Below, piece by piece: positions 33,716-40,036 of a stretch of 40,594 nt of DNA (positions are counted from its first letter, which is position 1; every line of letters begins with the position of its first letter). Made by a program: the position numbers and the translations under genes. This stretch comes from Muribaculum sp. (GTDB taxonomy: Bacteria; Bacteroidota; Bacteroidia; Bacteroidales; Muribaculaceae): assembly GCA_009775095.1 (NCBI GenBank), contig VSOZ01000024.1, forward strand, positions 1 to 40,594, in the 5' to 3' direction. The notes beneath the pieces are model-generated. The model made no database searches. It saw nothing but the letters and a program-made list of their open reading frames with translations, and was not told where the DNA came from.

Positions 33716-34897
33716 ATGGAAAAAACTTGGAGATGGTTTGGACCGAATGACAAGATAACGCTCGACATGCTTCGCCAGATTGGTGTCGAGGGCATAGTGA
33801 CTTCGCTGCACCACATACCCAACGGTGAGGTGTGGAGCTACGACGAAGTCATGAAGATGAAGAATTTTATCGAGGAGCACGGACTGCGCTGGTCGGTGGT
33901 GGAGAGCCTGCCCGTAAGCGAGGCCATCAAATATGGCGGTGAGGACCGCGACCGGCTAATTGAAAACTACAAGGAGAGTTTGGCCAATCTCGGCAAGGCG
34001 GGAGTGAAGACTATATGCTACAACTTCATGCCTGTGCTCGACTGGGCCCGTACCGACCTCGAGTATCCCAACGGCGACGGCACCTCCAACCTTTATTTCA
34101 ACAAGGCTGAGTTTGCTTACTTCGACTGCGACATACTGCGTCGCGAGGGTGCCGAAAAAGATTATGACGAAGAGACTCTGGCGCGTCTTGCCGAACTGCG
34201 CGGACGCATGACTCCCGAAGGCGAGCGCCGTCTTGTGGAAAACATCATAGTCAAGACTCAGGGTTTTGTCAACGGCAATATTTCCGAGGACGACCTTGCT
34301 CCCGTGGAGACTTTCCGTGAATTGCTCAAATTGTACGACGGCATAGACCGCGACCGGCTGCGCGAAAACATGAAGTACTTCCTTGAGGCCATTATGCCGG
34401 TATGCCGTGAGTATGACGTCAACATGTGCGTGCACCCCGACGATCCTCCGTTGCAGATTCTCGGGTTGCCCCGTATCGTCACCTGCGATGAGGATATTAA
34501 GTGGTTCCTCGATGCCGTGCCCGATCCTCACAACGGCCTGACGTTCTGTGCAGGCTCGTTGAGTGCCGGTGCCCACAACGATGTGCCTGCTTTGGCGCGT
34601 AAGTATGCCGACCGCACTTGGTTTGTGCACTTGCGCAGTACCTCGGTGCTGCCCAACGGTGATTTCCGCGAGGCCTCGCATCTTGGCGGGCGTGCCGATA
34701 TCGTGGAGCTCGTGAGAATATTCGAGAAGACCAATTCCGGTCTGCCCATGCGTGTCGACCATGCTCCCTTGATGCTTGGCGACGAAAAGATGGGATACAA
34801 TGCCGGATACTCGTTCCACGGGCGTATGCTCGCTCTCGGGCAGGTTGAGGGGGTTATGGCTACGGTTGACCGTGATATCGCCGACGGTGTTATTTAA
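33716..34897 (+). CDS. uxuA: Mannonate dehydratase
   Basis: UxuA dehydrates D-mannonate to 2-keto-3-deoxygluconate. The 393 residues open with WRWFGPNDKITLDMLRQIG and contain the metal-ligand segments MCVHPDDPP, FCAGSLSAG and HLRS, and near the C-terminus MRVDHAPLM. The order in the operon (isomerase, dehydratase, reductase) matches the pathway except that the reductase acts before the dehydratase. Confidence 0.97.
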   Translation: MEKTWRWFGPNDKITLDMLRQIGVEGIVTSLHHIPNGEVWSYDEVMKMKNFIEEHGLRWSVVESLPVSEAIKYGGEDRDRLIENYKESLANLGKAGVKTICYNFMPVLDWARTDLEYPNGDGTSNLYFNKAEFAYFDCDILRREGAEKDYDEETLARLAELRGRMTPEGERRLVENIIVKTQGFVNGNISEDDLAPVETFRELLKLYDGIDRDRLRENMKYFLEAIMPVCREYDVNMCVHPDDPPLQILGLPRIVTCDEDIKWFLDAVPDPHNGLTFCAGSLSAGAHNDVPALARKYADRTWFVHLRSTSVLPNGDFREASHLGGRADIVELVRIFEKTNSGLPMRVDHAPLMLGDEKMGYNAGYSFHGRMLALGQVEGVMATVDRDIADGVI

Positions 34898-34919
34898 CAA
34901 TCAAAAATAAGATATAACG

Positions 34920-35732
34920 ATGAACGAACTTTTTTCAGTAAAGGACCGGGTAGTTGTGATAACCGGCGGCACCGGAGTGCTCGGTGCATGTATAGGCCGT
35001 TATCTTGCCTCACAAGGGGCCAAAGTTGTGCTTATGGGTCGCCGTAAGGAAGAGGGCGACAAGATAGTTGCCGATATTAAGGCCGAGGGAGGCGAGGCCA
35101 TGTTTCTTGTCACCGATGTGCTTGATGAGGCTGTTGTCGAGGGCAATTGCCGTGAGATACTGGCTCGCTACGGCAAGGTTGACGCTCTGCTCAATGCCGC
35201 CGGCGGCAACATGCCGGGCGCCACTATAAAACCCGACGGTACATTCTTTGACGTCAAGGTCGCCGAGTTTGAGCTGGTGCTTAATGTCAATCTTACCGGT
35301 ACCGTAATACCCAGTCAGGTATTTCTGAAGCCTATGGTTGAGGCGGGCAGGGGTTCTATTGTCAACTTTTCTTCCATGGCGGCTTTCCGCCCGATGACGA
35401 GAGTGCTCGGATATGCGGCGGCTAAGGCAGGTATAAGCAACTTCACTCAATTCCTTGCCAATGAGGTGGCGACAAAGTTTACCCCTGACATACGTGTCAA
35501 TGCCATAGCTCCCGGATTTTTCCTGACCAATCAGAATAGGGCGCTACTTACCAATCCCGACGGTTCGCTTACCGAGCGCGGTGCCGATGTCATCAGACAG
35601 ACTCCGTTCAAGCGTTTCGGACGTCCTGAAGAGCTGTGCGGTACTATTCAGTATCTGATCAGTGACGCCGCTTCGTTCGTTACAGGTACTGTTGCCGTGG
35701 TTGACGGTGGTTTTAACGCGTTTGCGATGTAA
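34920..35732 (+). CDS. SDR-family D-mannonate oxidoreductase
   Basis: The 270-residue short-chain dehydrogenase has a cofactor motif TGGTGVLG (15-22), an NAAG motif, and a catalytic Ser (151/152), Tyr165 and Lys169 in GYAAAKAG. By operon position it reduces D-fructuronate to D-mannonate, the step done by the unrelated long-chain enzyme UxuB in E. coli. Closely similar SDRs occur in the same position in other Bacteroidetes uronate operons. The alternative, a 2-keto-3-deoxygluconate or gluconate dehydrogenase, cannot be excluded. Confidence 0.9.
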   Translation: MNELFSVKDRVVVITGGTGVLGACIGRYLASQGAKVVLMGRRKEEGDKIVADIKAEGGEAMFLVTDVLDEAVVEGNCREILARYGKVDALLNAAGGNMPGATIKPDGTFFDVKVAEFELVLNVNLTGTVIPSQVFLKPMVEAGRGSIVNFSSMAAFRPMTRVLGYAAAKAGISNFTQFLANEVATKFTPDIRVNAIAPGFFLTNQNRALLTNPDGSLTERGADVIRQTPFKRFGRPEELCGTIQYLISDAASFVTGTVAVVDGGFNAFAM

Positions 35733-35738
35733 AATGAA

Positions 35739-35766
35739 AAAAAGTTTGGATGCCGTCCTACTTTTT
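35739..35766 (+). terminator. Terminator of the hexuronate operon
   Basis: AAAAAGT (35739-35745) pairs with ACTTTTT (35760-35766), with an inner GGA/TCC pairing and a 5-base loop, seven bases past the stop codon; the U run is the 3' arm. Confidence 0.65.
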
Positions 35767-35780
35767 GCCTGCAAAAGTGT

Positions 35781-35788
35781 TATATTTA
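35781..35788 (+). promoter_or_regulatory. Possible -7 element of the YtxH operon
   Basis: TATATTTA differs by one base from TAnnTTTG and lies 40 bases before the start at 35828, just after the preceding terminator. No -33 TTTG is seen at the right spacing. Confidence 0.35.
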
Positions 35789-35827
35789 CATCGATTGATT
35801 AATATTAACCGTTAAACTAAACAGAGA

Positions 35828-36025
35828 ATGAAACCTTTACACATTATTTTAGCCGTTTTGGGCGGTGCCGTGGCAGGTGCTGCCTTGGGGCTGCTTCTCG
35901 CTCCCGAGAAGGGTGAGGATACTCGTGACCGCATCATGGATTTCCTCAAAGACAAGGGCATACATCTTAAAAAAGACAAGATGGAGAAGCTCGTTGATGA
36001 GATAGCTAACGAACTCGGCAAGTAA
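35828..36025 (+). CDS. YtxH domain protein, first copy
   Basis: The 65-residue protein has one N-terminal glycine-rich transmembrane helix (about 5-26, AVLGGAVAGAALGLLLAPEKG) followed by the YtxH motif APEKGEDTRDRI and a charged helix. The family is linked to envelope stress in Firmicutes, without a defined mechanism. It is followed 22 bases later by a paralogue. Confidence 0.85.
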   Translation: MKPLHIILAVLGGAVAGAALGLLLAPEKGEDTRDRIMDFLKDKGIHLKKDKMEKLVDEIANELGK

Positions 36026-36047
36026 TAACCAAAAAAACAATTTGATT

Positions 36048-36248
36048 ATGAATAATAGTCTTGGACTTATATCGGCGTTTGTAGGCGGCGCGCTCGTGGG
36101 CGCCGGTGCCGCATTGTTGTTCGCTCCCGAAAAAGGGGCCGATTTACGTGAACGCATATGTGACATACTTCGTAAGAAAGGTATAATATGCTCGGAGACC
36201 GATGTTGATGCTTTGGTTGAGCAATTGACTCAGGATCTGGAGGATTAA
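36048..36248 (+). CDS. YtxH domain protein, second copy
   Basis: About 66 residues, with the same layout as the preceding gene: a Gly/Ala-rich membrane helix, then FAPEKGADLRERI and an acidic C-terminal helix. I chose the ATG at 36048 over an in-frame TTG six bases upstream. The two copies keep the APEKG core but differ elsewhere, so the duplication is old. The C-terminus is much more acidic than that of the first copy. Confidence 0.85.
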   Translation: MNNSLGLISAFVGGALVGAGAALLFAPEKGADLRERICDILRKKGIICSETDVDALVEQLTQDLED

Positions 36249-36356
36249 ACGGCCGCCGGCTGATTGTTTATTCAGGATTATATGGCAACTGCGTCAACCG
36301 GTACGTTTTGTGTCGGTTGACGTAAATTGTTCAACGTGCTATAACTGTTTGTCTTT

Positions 36357-36731
36357 ATGAGTGAAAGAAATGAAGATCTTAAGGCGTCATGGGCCAATGT
36401 GAGGGAGTGGGGTAAACTGTATTTCGAGAATCTGAAGTTATTGTCTATTGAAAAAGCTACGGTACTCTTTTCTCAAGGTATAATGGGCGTGTTGCTCGTT
36501 ATTTTGTGTGCATGCGCGTTTTTCTTTATCTCGATAGCATTGGTGCTTATTCTTGCACAGGTGCTTCCCGTGATGTGGTGTTTCATGATTATGGGTGGAG
36601 TGTATTTATTGCTTGGATTGGCGGTCTATATATTCCGTCAGCCGCTTCTTACCGATCCTATAGCGCGTTTCCTGTCCCGGTTGTTTTTGGATAATCCGAG
36701 TGTTCCCTCTCAATCTTCTAACGACGAATAA
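36357..36731 (+). CDS. Phage holin family-like inner-membrane protein
   Basis: This 124-residue protein has a charged N-terminal helix (about 1-38), two long hydrophobic segments (about 42-70 and 72-94) and a short cytoplasmic tail. This is the layout of the Phage_holin_3_6/YqjE-type family. There are no phage genes around, so the holin label is only a fold name. In Proteobacteria the related yqjE sits between yqjD (a small tail-anchored ribosome-binding protein) and yqjK, an arrangement that this cluster resembles. Confidence 0.75.
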   Translation: MSERNEDLKASWANVREWGKLYFENLKLLSIEKATVLFSQGIMGVLLVILCACAFFFISIALVLILAQVLPVMWCFMIMGGVYLLLGLAVYIFRQPLLTDPIARFLSRLFLDNPSVPSQSSNDE

Positions 36732-36733
36732 TT

Positions 36734-37030
36734 ATGAGCACGCAAAAATTATTACCTGCCAAAGAGACTCCCGGATTGAAAAACTGGTCGGGGTACACGC
36801 TTGACGAGCTGCGCTATAGGCGCGCTATCAACCATGTGAAAATGGAGATGGAGAAAGAGCGTGTCATGCTATCCGCCAATCGCATCATCAGTGGTAAGCC
36901 TTCGTCTGAAGCATCCTCTTCGGGACTGTTCCGCAAAGTATTTACCGGATTTTCCATACTCGACTATGCTCTGCTCGCTTTTCAGGCCGGCAAGCAGTTC
37001 CGTAAGATATACCGTTTTTTCAAGCGCTGA
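36734..37030 (+). CDS. Small basic protein at the end of the YtxH/holin cluster
   Basis: The 98-residue protein starts two bases after the preceding stop, so it is certainly in the same operon. It has a helical, charged middle (LRYRRAINHVKMEMEKERVML) and an amphipathic C-terminal segment with a strongly basic end (FRKIYRFFKR). I recognise no characterised family. By position and size it is comparable to proteobacterial YqjK, but I have no sequence evidence for homology. Confidence 0.75.
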   Translation: MSTQKLLPAKETPGLKNWSGYTLDELRYRRAINHVKMEMEKERVMLSANRIISGKPSSEASSSGLFRKVFTGFSILDYALLAFQAGKQFRKIYRFFKR

Positions 37031-37059
37031 ACCGGCCGCTGAGCACGGATGCTCCTATT

Positions 37060-37325
37060 GTAGGTAGGGACGCCCGTATCACGGCGTCCGCATACCCGGA
37101 TGGCCATTCTGACGGATCAGATGCAGAACCCGGTTGAACTGTTAATATCCTGCTGGAAAGTAGGGGCGCCAGTACTACGGCGCCCGTGTACCCGGATGGC
37201 CATATAGATTGCAACCGGCCGCCGTACTACTGGCGGCCCTACAAACATAGTTGTTTTTTAACAACCGTTTTTTACATTGATCCATTCTGACCAAAACCGT
37301 CCGCCGGTATTACGGCGCGACACTT
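37060..37325. repeat. REP-like palindromic repeat cluster
   Basis: Three clear units and one decayed unit share a stem-loop: unit 1 GGACGCC-CGTATCAC-GGCGTCC (37068-37089), unit 2 GGGCGCC-AGTACTAC-GGCGCCC (37164-37185), unit 3 in inverted orientation (37217-37238) with GGCCGCC arms, and a relict around 37300-37325 with only CGCC/GGCG. Units 1 and 2 are preceded by GTAG and followed by TACCCGGATGGCCAT. The third stem base differs in each unit (A, G, C) with the matching complement on the other arm. Confidence 0.85.
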
Positions 37326-37346
37326 TACAACGATTAAACTATTGCA

Positions 37347-38348
37347 ATGGATAAAACAGCTACGGTTTCGGTGGCCCGGCTTGCTACCGGCTATCATGGT
37401 CGAAAGGGCGACATTGTTGTGACGCAGCCTTTTGATGCGGCGTTATACAGCGGTGAACTGACATGTCTTCTCGGACCAAACGGGGCCGGTAAATCTACGC
37501 TGTTGAAGACCTTGTCGGCATTTCAGCCACCCGTGTCGGGCAATATTTATATCAACAATCGTGCCTTGTCGGCTTATGACGATGCGGAGCTTGCCCGTAC
37601 CATAGGAGTTGTGCTTACCGAGAAAGTCAATGTCAGCAACATGACCGTCAGGCAGTTGGTTGCTCTCGGCCGCAGTCCGTATACCGGCTTCTGGGGCGCT
37701 TTGTCGCGTGATGATGCCGCCGTTGTTGCGGAAGCTATGGCTACGGTGCATATCGACACCCTTTGCGACCGCATGGTAAGTACTCTTAGCGACGGTGAAC
37801 GACAGAAGGTCATGATTGCCAAGGCGCTGGCGCAGGAGACTCCTGTCATATTTCTCGACGAGCCTACAGCGTTTCTCGATTATCCGAGCAAGGTGGAGAT
37901 AATGCGGTTGCTTCATGGCCTTGCCCGTCAGCGCGGTATAACCGTATTCCTTTCCACACACGATATTGAGCTTGCTCTGCAGATGGCCGACAGGTTGTGG
38001 CTGATGGATAAGATGCACGGTGTCGTTACCGGCACTCCCGAGGACCTCTCGCTTGACGGGAGCATTGCGCGTTATTTTGACAGTACGGGTGTGGCGTTTG
38101 ATATCAACACCGGCTCTTTCGCCATAGATTGGAAGCCCGGTTTGTCTGTTCGTCTTGTAGGTGAAGGGCCGCGTGCCGTCATGGTGCGTAAGGCTCTGCT
38201 TCGCAACGGCTATCGATGTTCCGCCGATCTACTGTGTGATACTGTGGTGGAAGTCCTGTCCGACAGTTATCTTGTCAACGGACGTCAGTGTACCGATATC
38301 GCCGGACTCCTTGTTGAGTTATCCACCGCTATTCCTTTGGCAGAATGA
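37347..38348 (+). CDS. ABC transporter ATP-binding protein, FecE/BtuD type
   Basis: This 333-residue ATPase has Walker A GPNGAGKST (43-51), signature LSDGERQ (147-153), Walker B VIFLDEP (167-173) and the switch His205 in STHD. The sequence belongs to the group that energises import of siderophores, heme or cobalamin. Two oddities are visible. There is no permease or binding-protein gene next to it. About 80 residues after the ATPase core (approximately 250-333) form an extra domain with VRLVGEGPRAVMVRKALLRNGY, found in some Bacteroidetes versions. Translation is coupled to a GNAT gene. Confidence 0.9.
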   Translation: MDKTATVSVARLATGYHGRKGDIVVTQPFDAALYSGELTCLLGPNGAGKSTLLKTLSAFQPPVSGNIYINNRALSAYDDAELARTIGVVLTEKVNVSNMTVRQLVALGRSPYTGFWGALSRDDAAVVAEAMATVHIDTLCDRMVSTLSDGERQKVMIAKALAQETPVIFLDEPTAFLDYPSKVEIMRLLHGLARQRGITVFLSTHDIELALQMADRLWLMDKMHGVVTGTPEDLSLDGSIARYFDSTGVAFDINTGSFAIDWKPGLSVRLVGEGPRAVMVRKALLRNGYRCSADLLCDTVVEVLSDSYLVNGRQCTDIAGLLVELSTAIPLAE

Positions 38349-38845
38349 CGTTGAAATCGGCTGACATATCCGATATACCCGTTATCTTGTCGATTACCGA
38401 TGCCGGACGTCGCGCTCAGCGCGAAATGGGCTTTTTGCAGTGGCATGACGGCTACCCCGATAAAGACACTATTGAGAGTGACATACTCCTTCATGCCGGC
38501 CGGTTGTTGCTTGACGGCGATACGCCTGTGGCCTACGCGTCACTGATTACCTCCGATCCGGGCTACGATACTTTGGGCGATATATGGCATTGCAAAGGAC
38601 GCTATGGCGTCATACACCGCATGGCCGTTTCCGATGCTTATCGCGGTAAAGGCGCCGCCGGTCTGTTTTTTGACCTTCTTGAGGCAGAAGCCGCCGACAA
38701 CGGCATCGAGGCCATACGGGTCGACACCGGCATTGAAAACAAAGTCATGCAGCACATCCTGTCGCGCCGACATTACCGCTCTCACGGCCTGCACACTTTC
38801 CCGTGGGGCCCCCGCCTCGTCTACGAAAAACTACTCTTATTATAG
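38345..38845 (+). CDS. GNAT family N-acetyltransferase
   Basis: The 166-residue protein shows the acetyl-CoA binding motif A (IHRMAVSDAYRGKGAAGLFFDLLEAEA, with RGKGAA as the pyrophosphate loop near 98-103) and motif B (IRVDTGIENKVMQHILSRRHY). Its ATG overlaps the stop of the ABC gene (ATGA). The acceptor is unknown; small molecules are more likely than proteins in this subgroup. Confidence 0.88.
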   Translation: MTLKSADISDIPVILSITDAGRRAQREMGFLQWHDGYPDKDTIESDILLHAGRLLLDGDTPVAYASLITSDPGYDTLGDIWHCKGRYGVIHRMAVSDAYRGKGAAGLFFDLLEAEAADNGIEAIRVDTGIENKVMQHILSRRHYRSHGLHTFPWGPRLVYEKLLLL

Positions 38846-38959
38846 TCCTATGAATTATATCTTTTGATTAGTGTGTTGATTGTTTTTAGAAAACTGTCAG
38901 CCAAATTTCCAAACGAATGTGCGCCAAATTTCCAAATTCGTGGTCCATATGGTCGGGCG
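38846..38959. other. Spacer after the GNAT gene
   Basis: No ORF or hairpin terminator is visible. A short direct repeat CCAAATTTCCAAA-like (CAAATTTCCAAA at 38912 and 38927 region) occurs once in tandem. Confidence 0.35.
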
Positions 38960-39414
38960 GGTATGTGTCGCGTCTCCGACGCGAAGACTGTGAGACAAGG
39001 ACGTAGCACCCCACGAACCGCGGCTATGCCGCTTATCGTGGGGTTACACTCATGCCGCATCGCCGATGCGCAGAGCAGGCCATCCGGGGGACGAGCAGAG
39101 CGGTCAAAGGGGGGACAGCCGAGACAATATCCGGGCGGCGGTGTCGGAGACACCGGATGCGGAAAGCCCCACGATAAGCGGAACAGCGGAACGAAGTGAC
39201 GCTATTACGCGGTTCGTGGGGTACAGGGTGGCAATGAATCCCGGGCGTGTCGAAGACACGCGACTTATTACTTGTGGCCATGCGTGGATGTGTTGCGTCC
39301 ACGCATGGTCTGTTGCTACTCTTCAAGTGTTAAATTTTGGGGTTATGCCCGATTGTGCATAAATCGGGGTGGGGCATATATTATATTTGCGGCGAATAAC
39401 ACAACCGTAAACCC
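38960..39414. repeat. Hairpin repeat cluster II (left copy flanking the transposase)
   Basis: Non-coding modules in order: TCGCGTC-TCC-GACGCGA (38968-38984); CCCCACGA...TCGTGGGG (39009-39043); CGCATC-GCC-GATGCG (39056-39070); GGTGTC-GGA-GACACC (39140-39154); CCCCACGATAAGCGG (39167-39181) and CGCGGTTCGTGGGG (39208-39221); CGTGTC-GAA-GACACG (39246-39260); an 11-bp-arm hairpin near 39278; CCCGATT/AATCGGG (39348-39368); and -7-like TATATTTG (39382-39389). From about 38999 it aligns with 40037-40594. The frames that run through it follow the repeat and are not genes. Confidence 0.85.
39348..39389 (+). promoter_or_regulatory. Inverted repeat plus promoter module, left copy
   Basis: CCCGATT-7 bases-AATCGGG covers the place of a -33 box, and TATATTTG lies 34 bases from its start. 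The same module with the same spacing is found at 40527-40568. Transcription would run rightward, antisense to the transposase gene. Confidence 0.45.
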
Positions 39415-39527
39415 CACGGATCTGTAGGTATAGACATGTGGTGTCATGTATACATAGAATTATGACCATTTTAACATAACTCCTTTTTATTGGTCTATTA
39501 AAATTTATACATTTGTGGTTGGTGTAT

Positions 39528-39971
39528 TCAAGTCAACATATAATCGTTCCATTCTCCTCCACTGTTTATTACTATCTTTTTTAATTCTTCCTCAAAAGAG
39601 ATACATCCGTGATGTTCGCGCTGATTATCGATATACTGTTTTATTGCGGGTAAATCTTTAGGAGCACATGTGCAGGCAAAATACTCCCTACCCCAACCTG
39701 CAAACTTTGGAAATCTACCGTCAGATTTAAGCCACAGACTTGAGGACTGCTTTATGTTTTGTATCAGAGTCGAAAGGTTTTGTGTAGGATGAAGGTCTAT
39801 CAGTAGATGTATATGATTGGTGGTACCGTTTATTGCCAATAAAGACGAGTGGCTGTTTTTTATTATACCACCCATATATCCGTATAAGTGCTCGATATAA
39901 GCCAGCTGAAGGTTACAACTACGGTTGTAGGTGTTGATGACAACATGATAATAGGCTCTTACATAACTCAT
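39528..39971 (-). CDS. tnpA: IS200/IS605-type Y1 transposase (TnpA or RAYT-like)
   Basis: This 147-residue HUH nuclease of the Y1_Tnp family cuts single-stranded DNA at hairpins. The HUH motif is H53-I-H55 in TNHIHLLI and the likely catalytic tyrosine is Y113 in IKQYIDNQREHH. N- and C-termini are complete (RAYYHVVINTYNR; WNDYMLT), so it is full length. No tnpB is present. Hairpin-rich direct repeats lie on both sides, so it may be an IS200-like element or a domesticated REP-associated transposase. It has its own promoter. Confidence 0.9.
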   Translation of the reverse strand: MSYVRAYYHVVINTYNRSCNLQLAYIEHLYGYMGGIIKNSHSSLLAINGTTNHIHLLIDLHPTQNLSTLIQNIKQSSSLWLKSDGRFPKFAGWGREYFACTCAPKDLPAIKQYIDNQREHHGCISFEEELKKIVINSGGEWNDYMLT

Positions 39972-39987
39972 AGGATCGTTTTTGTCG

Positions 39988-40019
39988 TAAAGATACGCTT
40001 AAACGGGTGTTTTTGCAAA
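39988..40019 (-). promoter_or_regulatory. Promoter of the transposase gene
   Basis: On the minus strand TTTG (40016-40019), 20 bp, TATCTTTA (39988-39995), one mismatch; 17 bases before the start codon. Confidence 0.55.
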
Positions 40020-40036
40020 TTTTTATTTCATTTGTG

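Noticed and set aside
36357..36731. Prophage remnant suggested by the holin-like protein
   Set aside because: No endolysin, structural or integrase genes nearby, and the operon context is YtxH proteins.
37060..37325. Possible CRISPR array
   Set aside because: Only three to four units, in mixed orientation, with unequal spacing and degenerate copies, and no cas genes; REP-like elements fit better.
39033..39362. Open frames on both strands through the left repeat
   Set aside because: They follow the hairpin repeat, have Arg/Pro/Ser-rich compositions and change frame relation between the two repeat copies; repeat DNA explains them.
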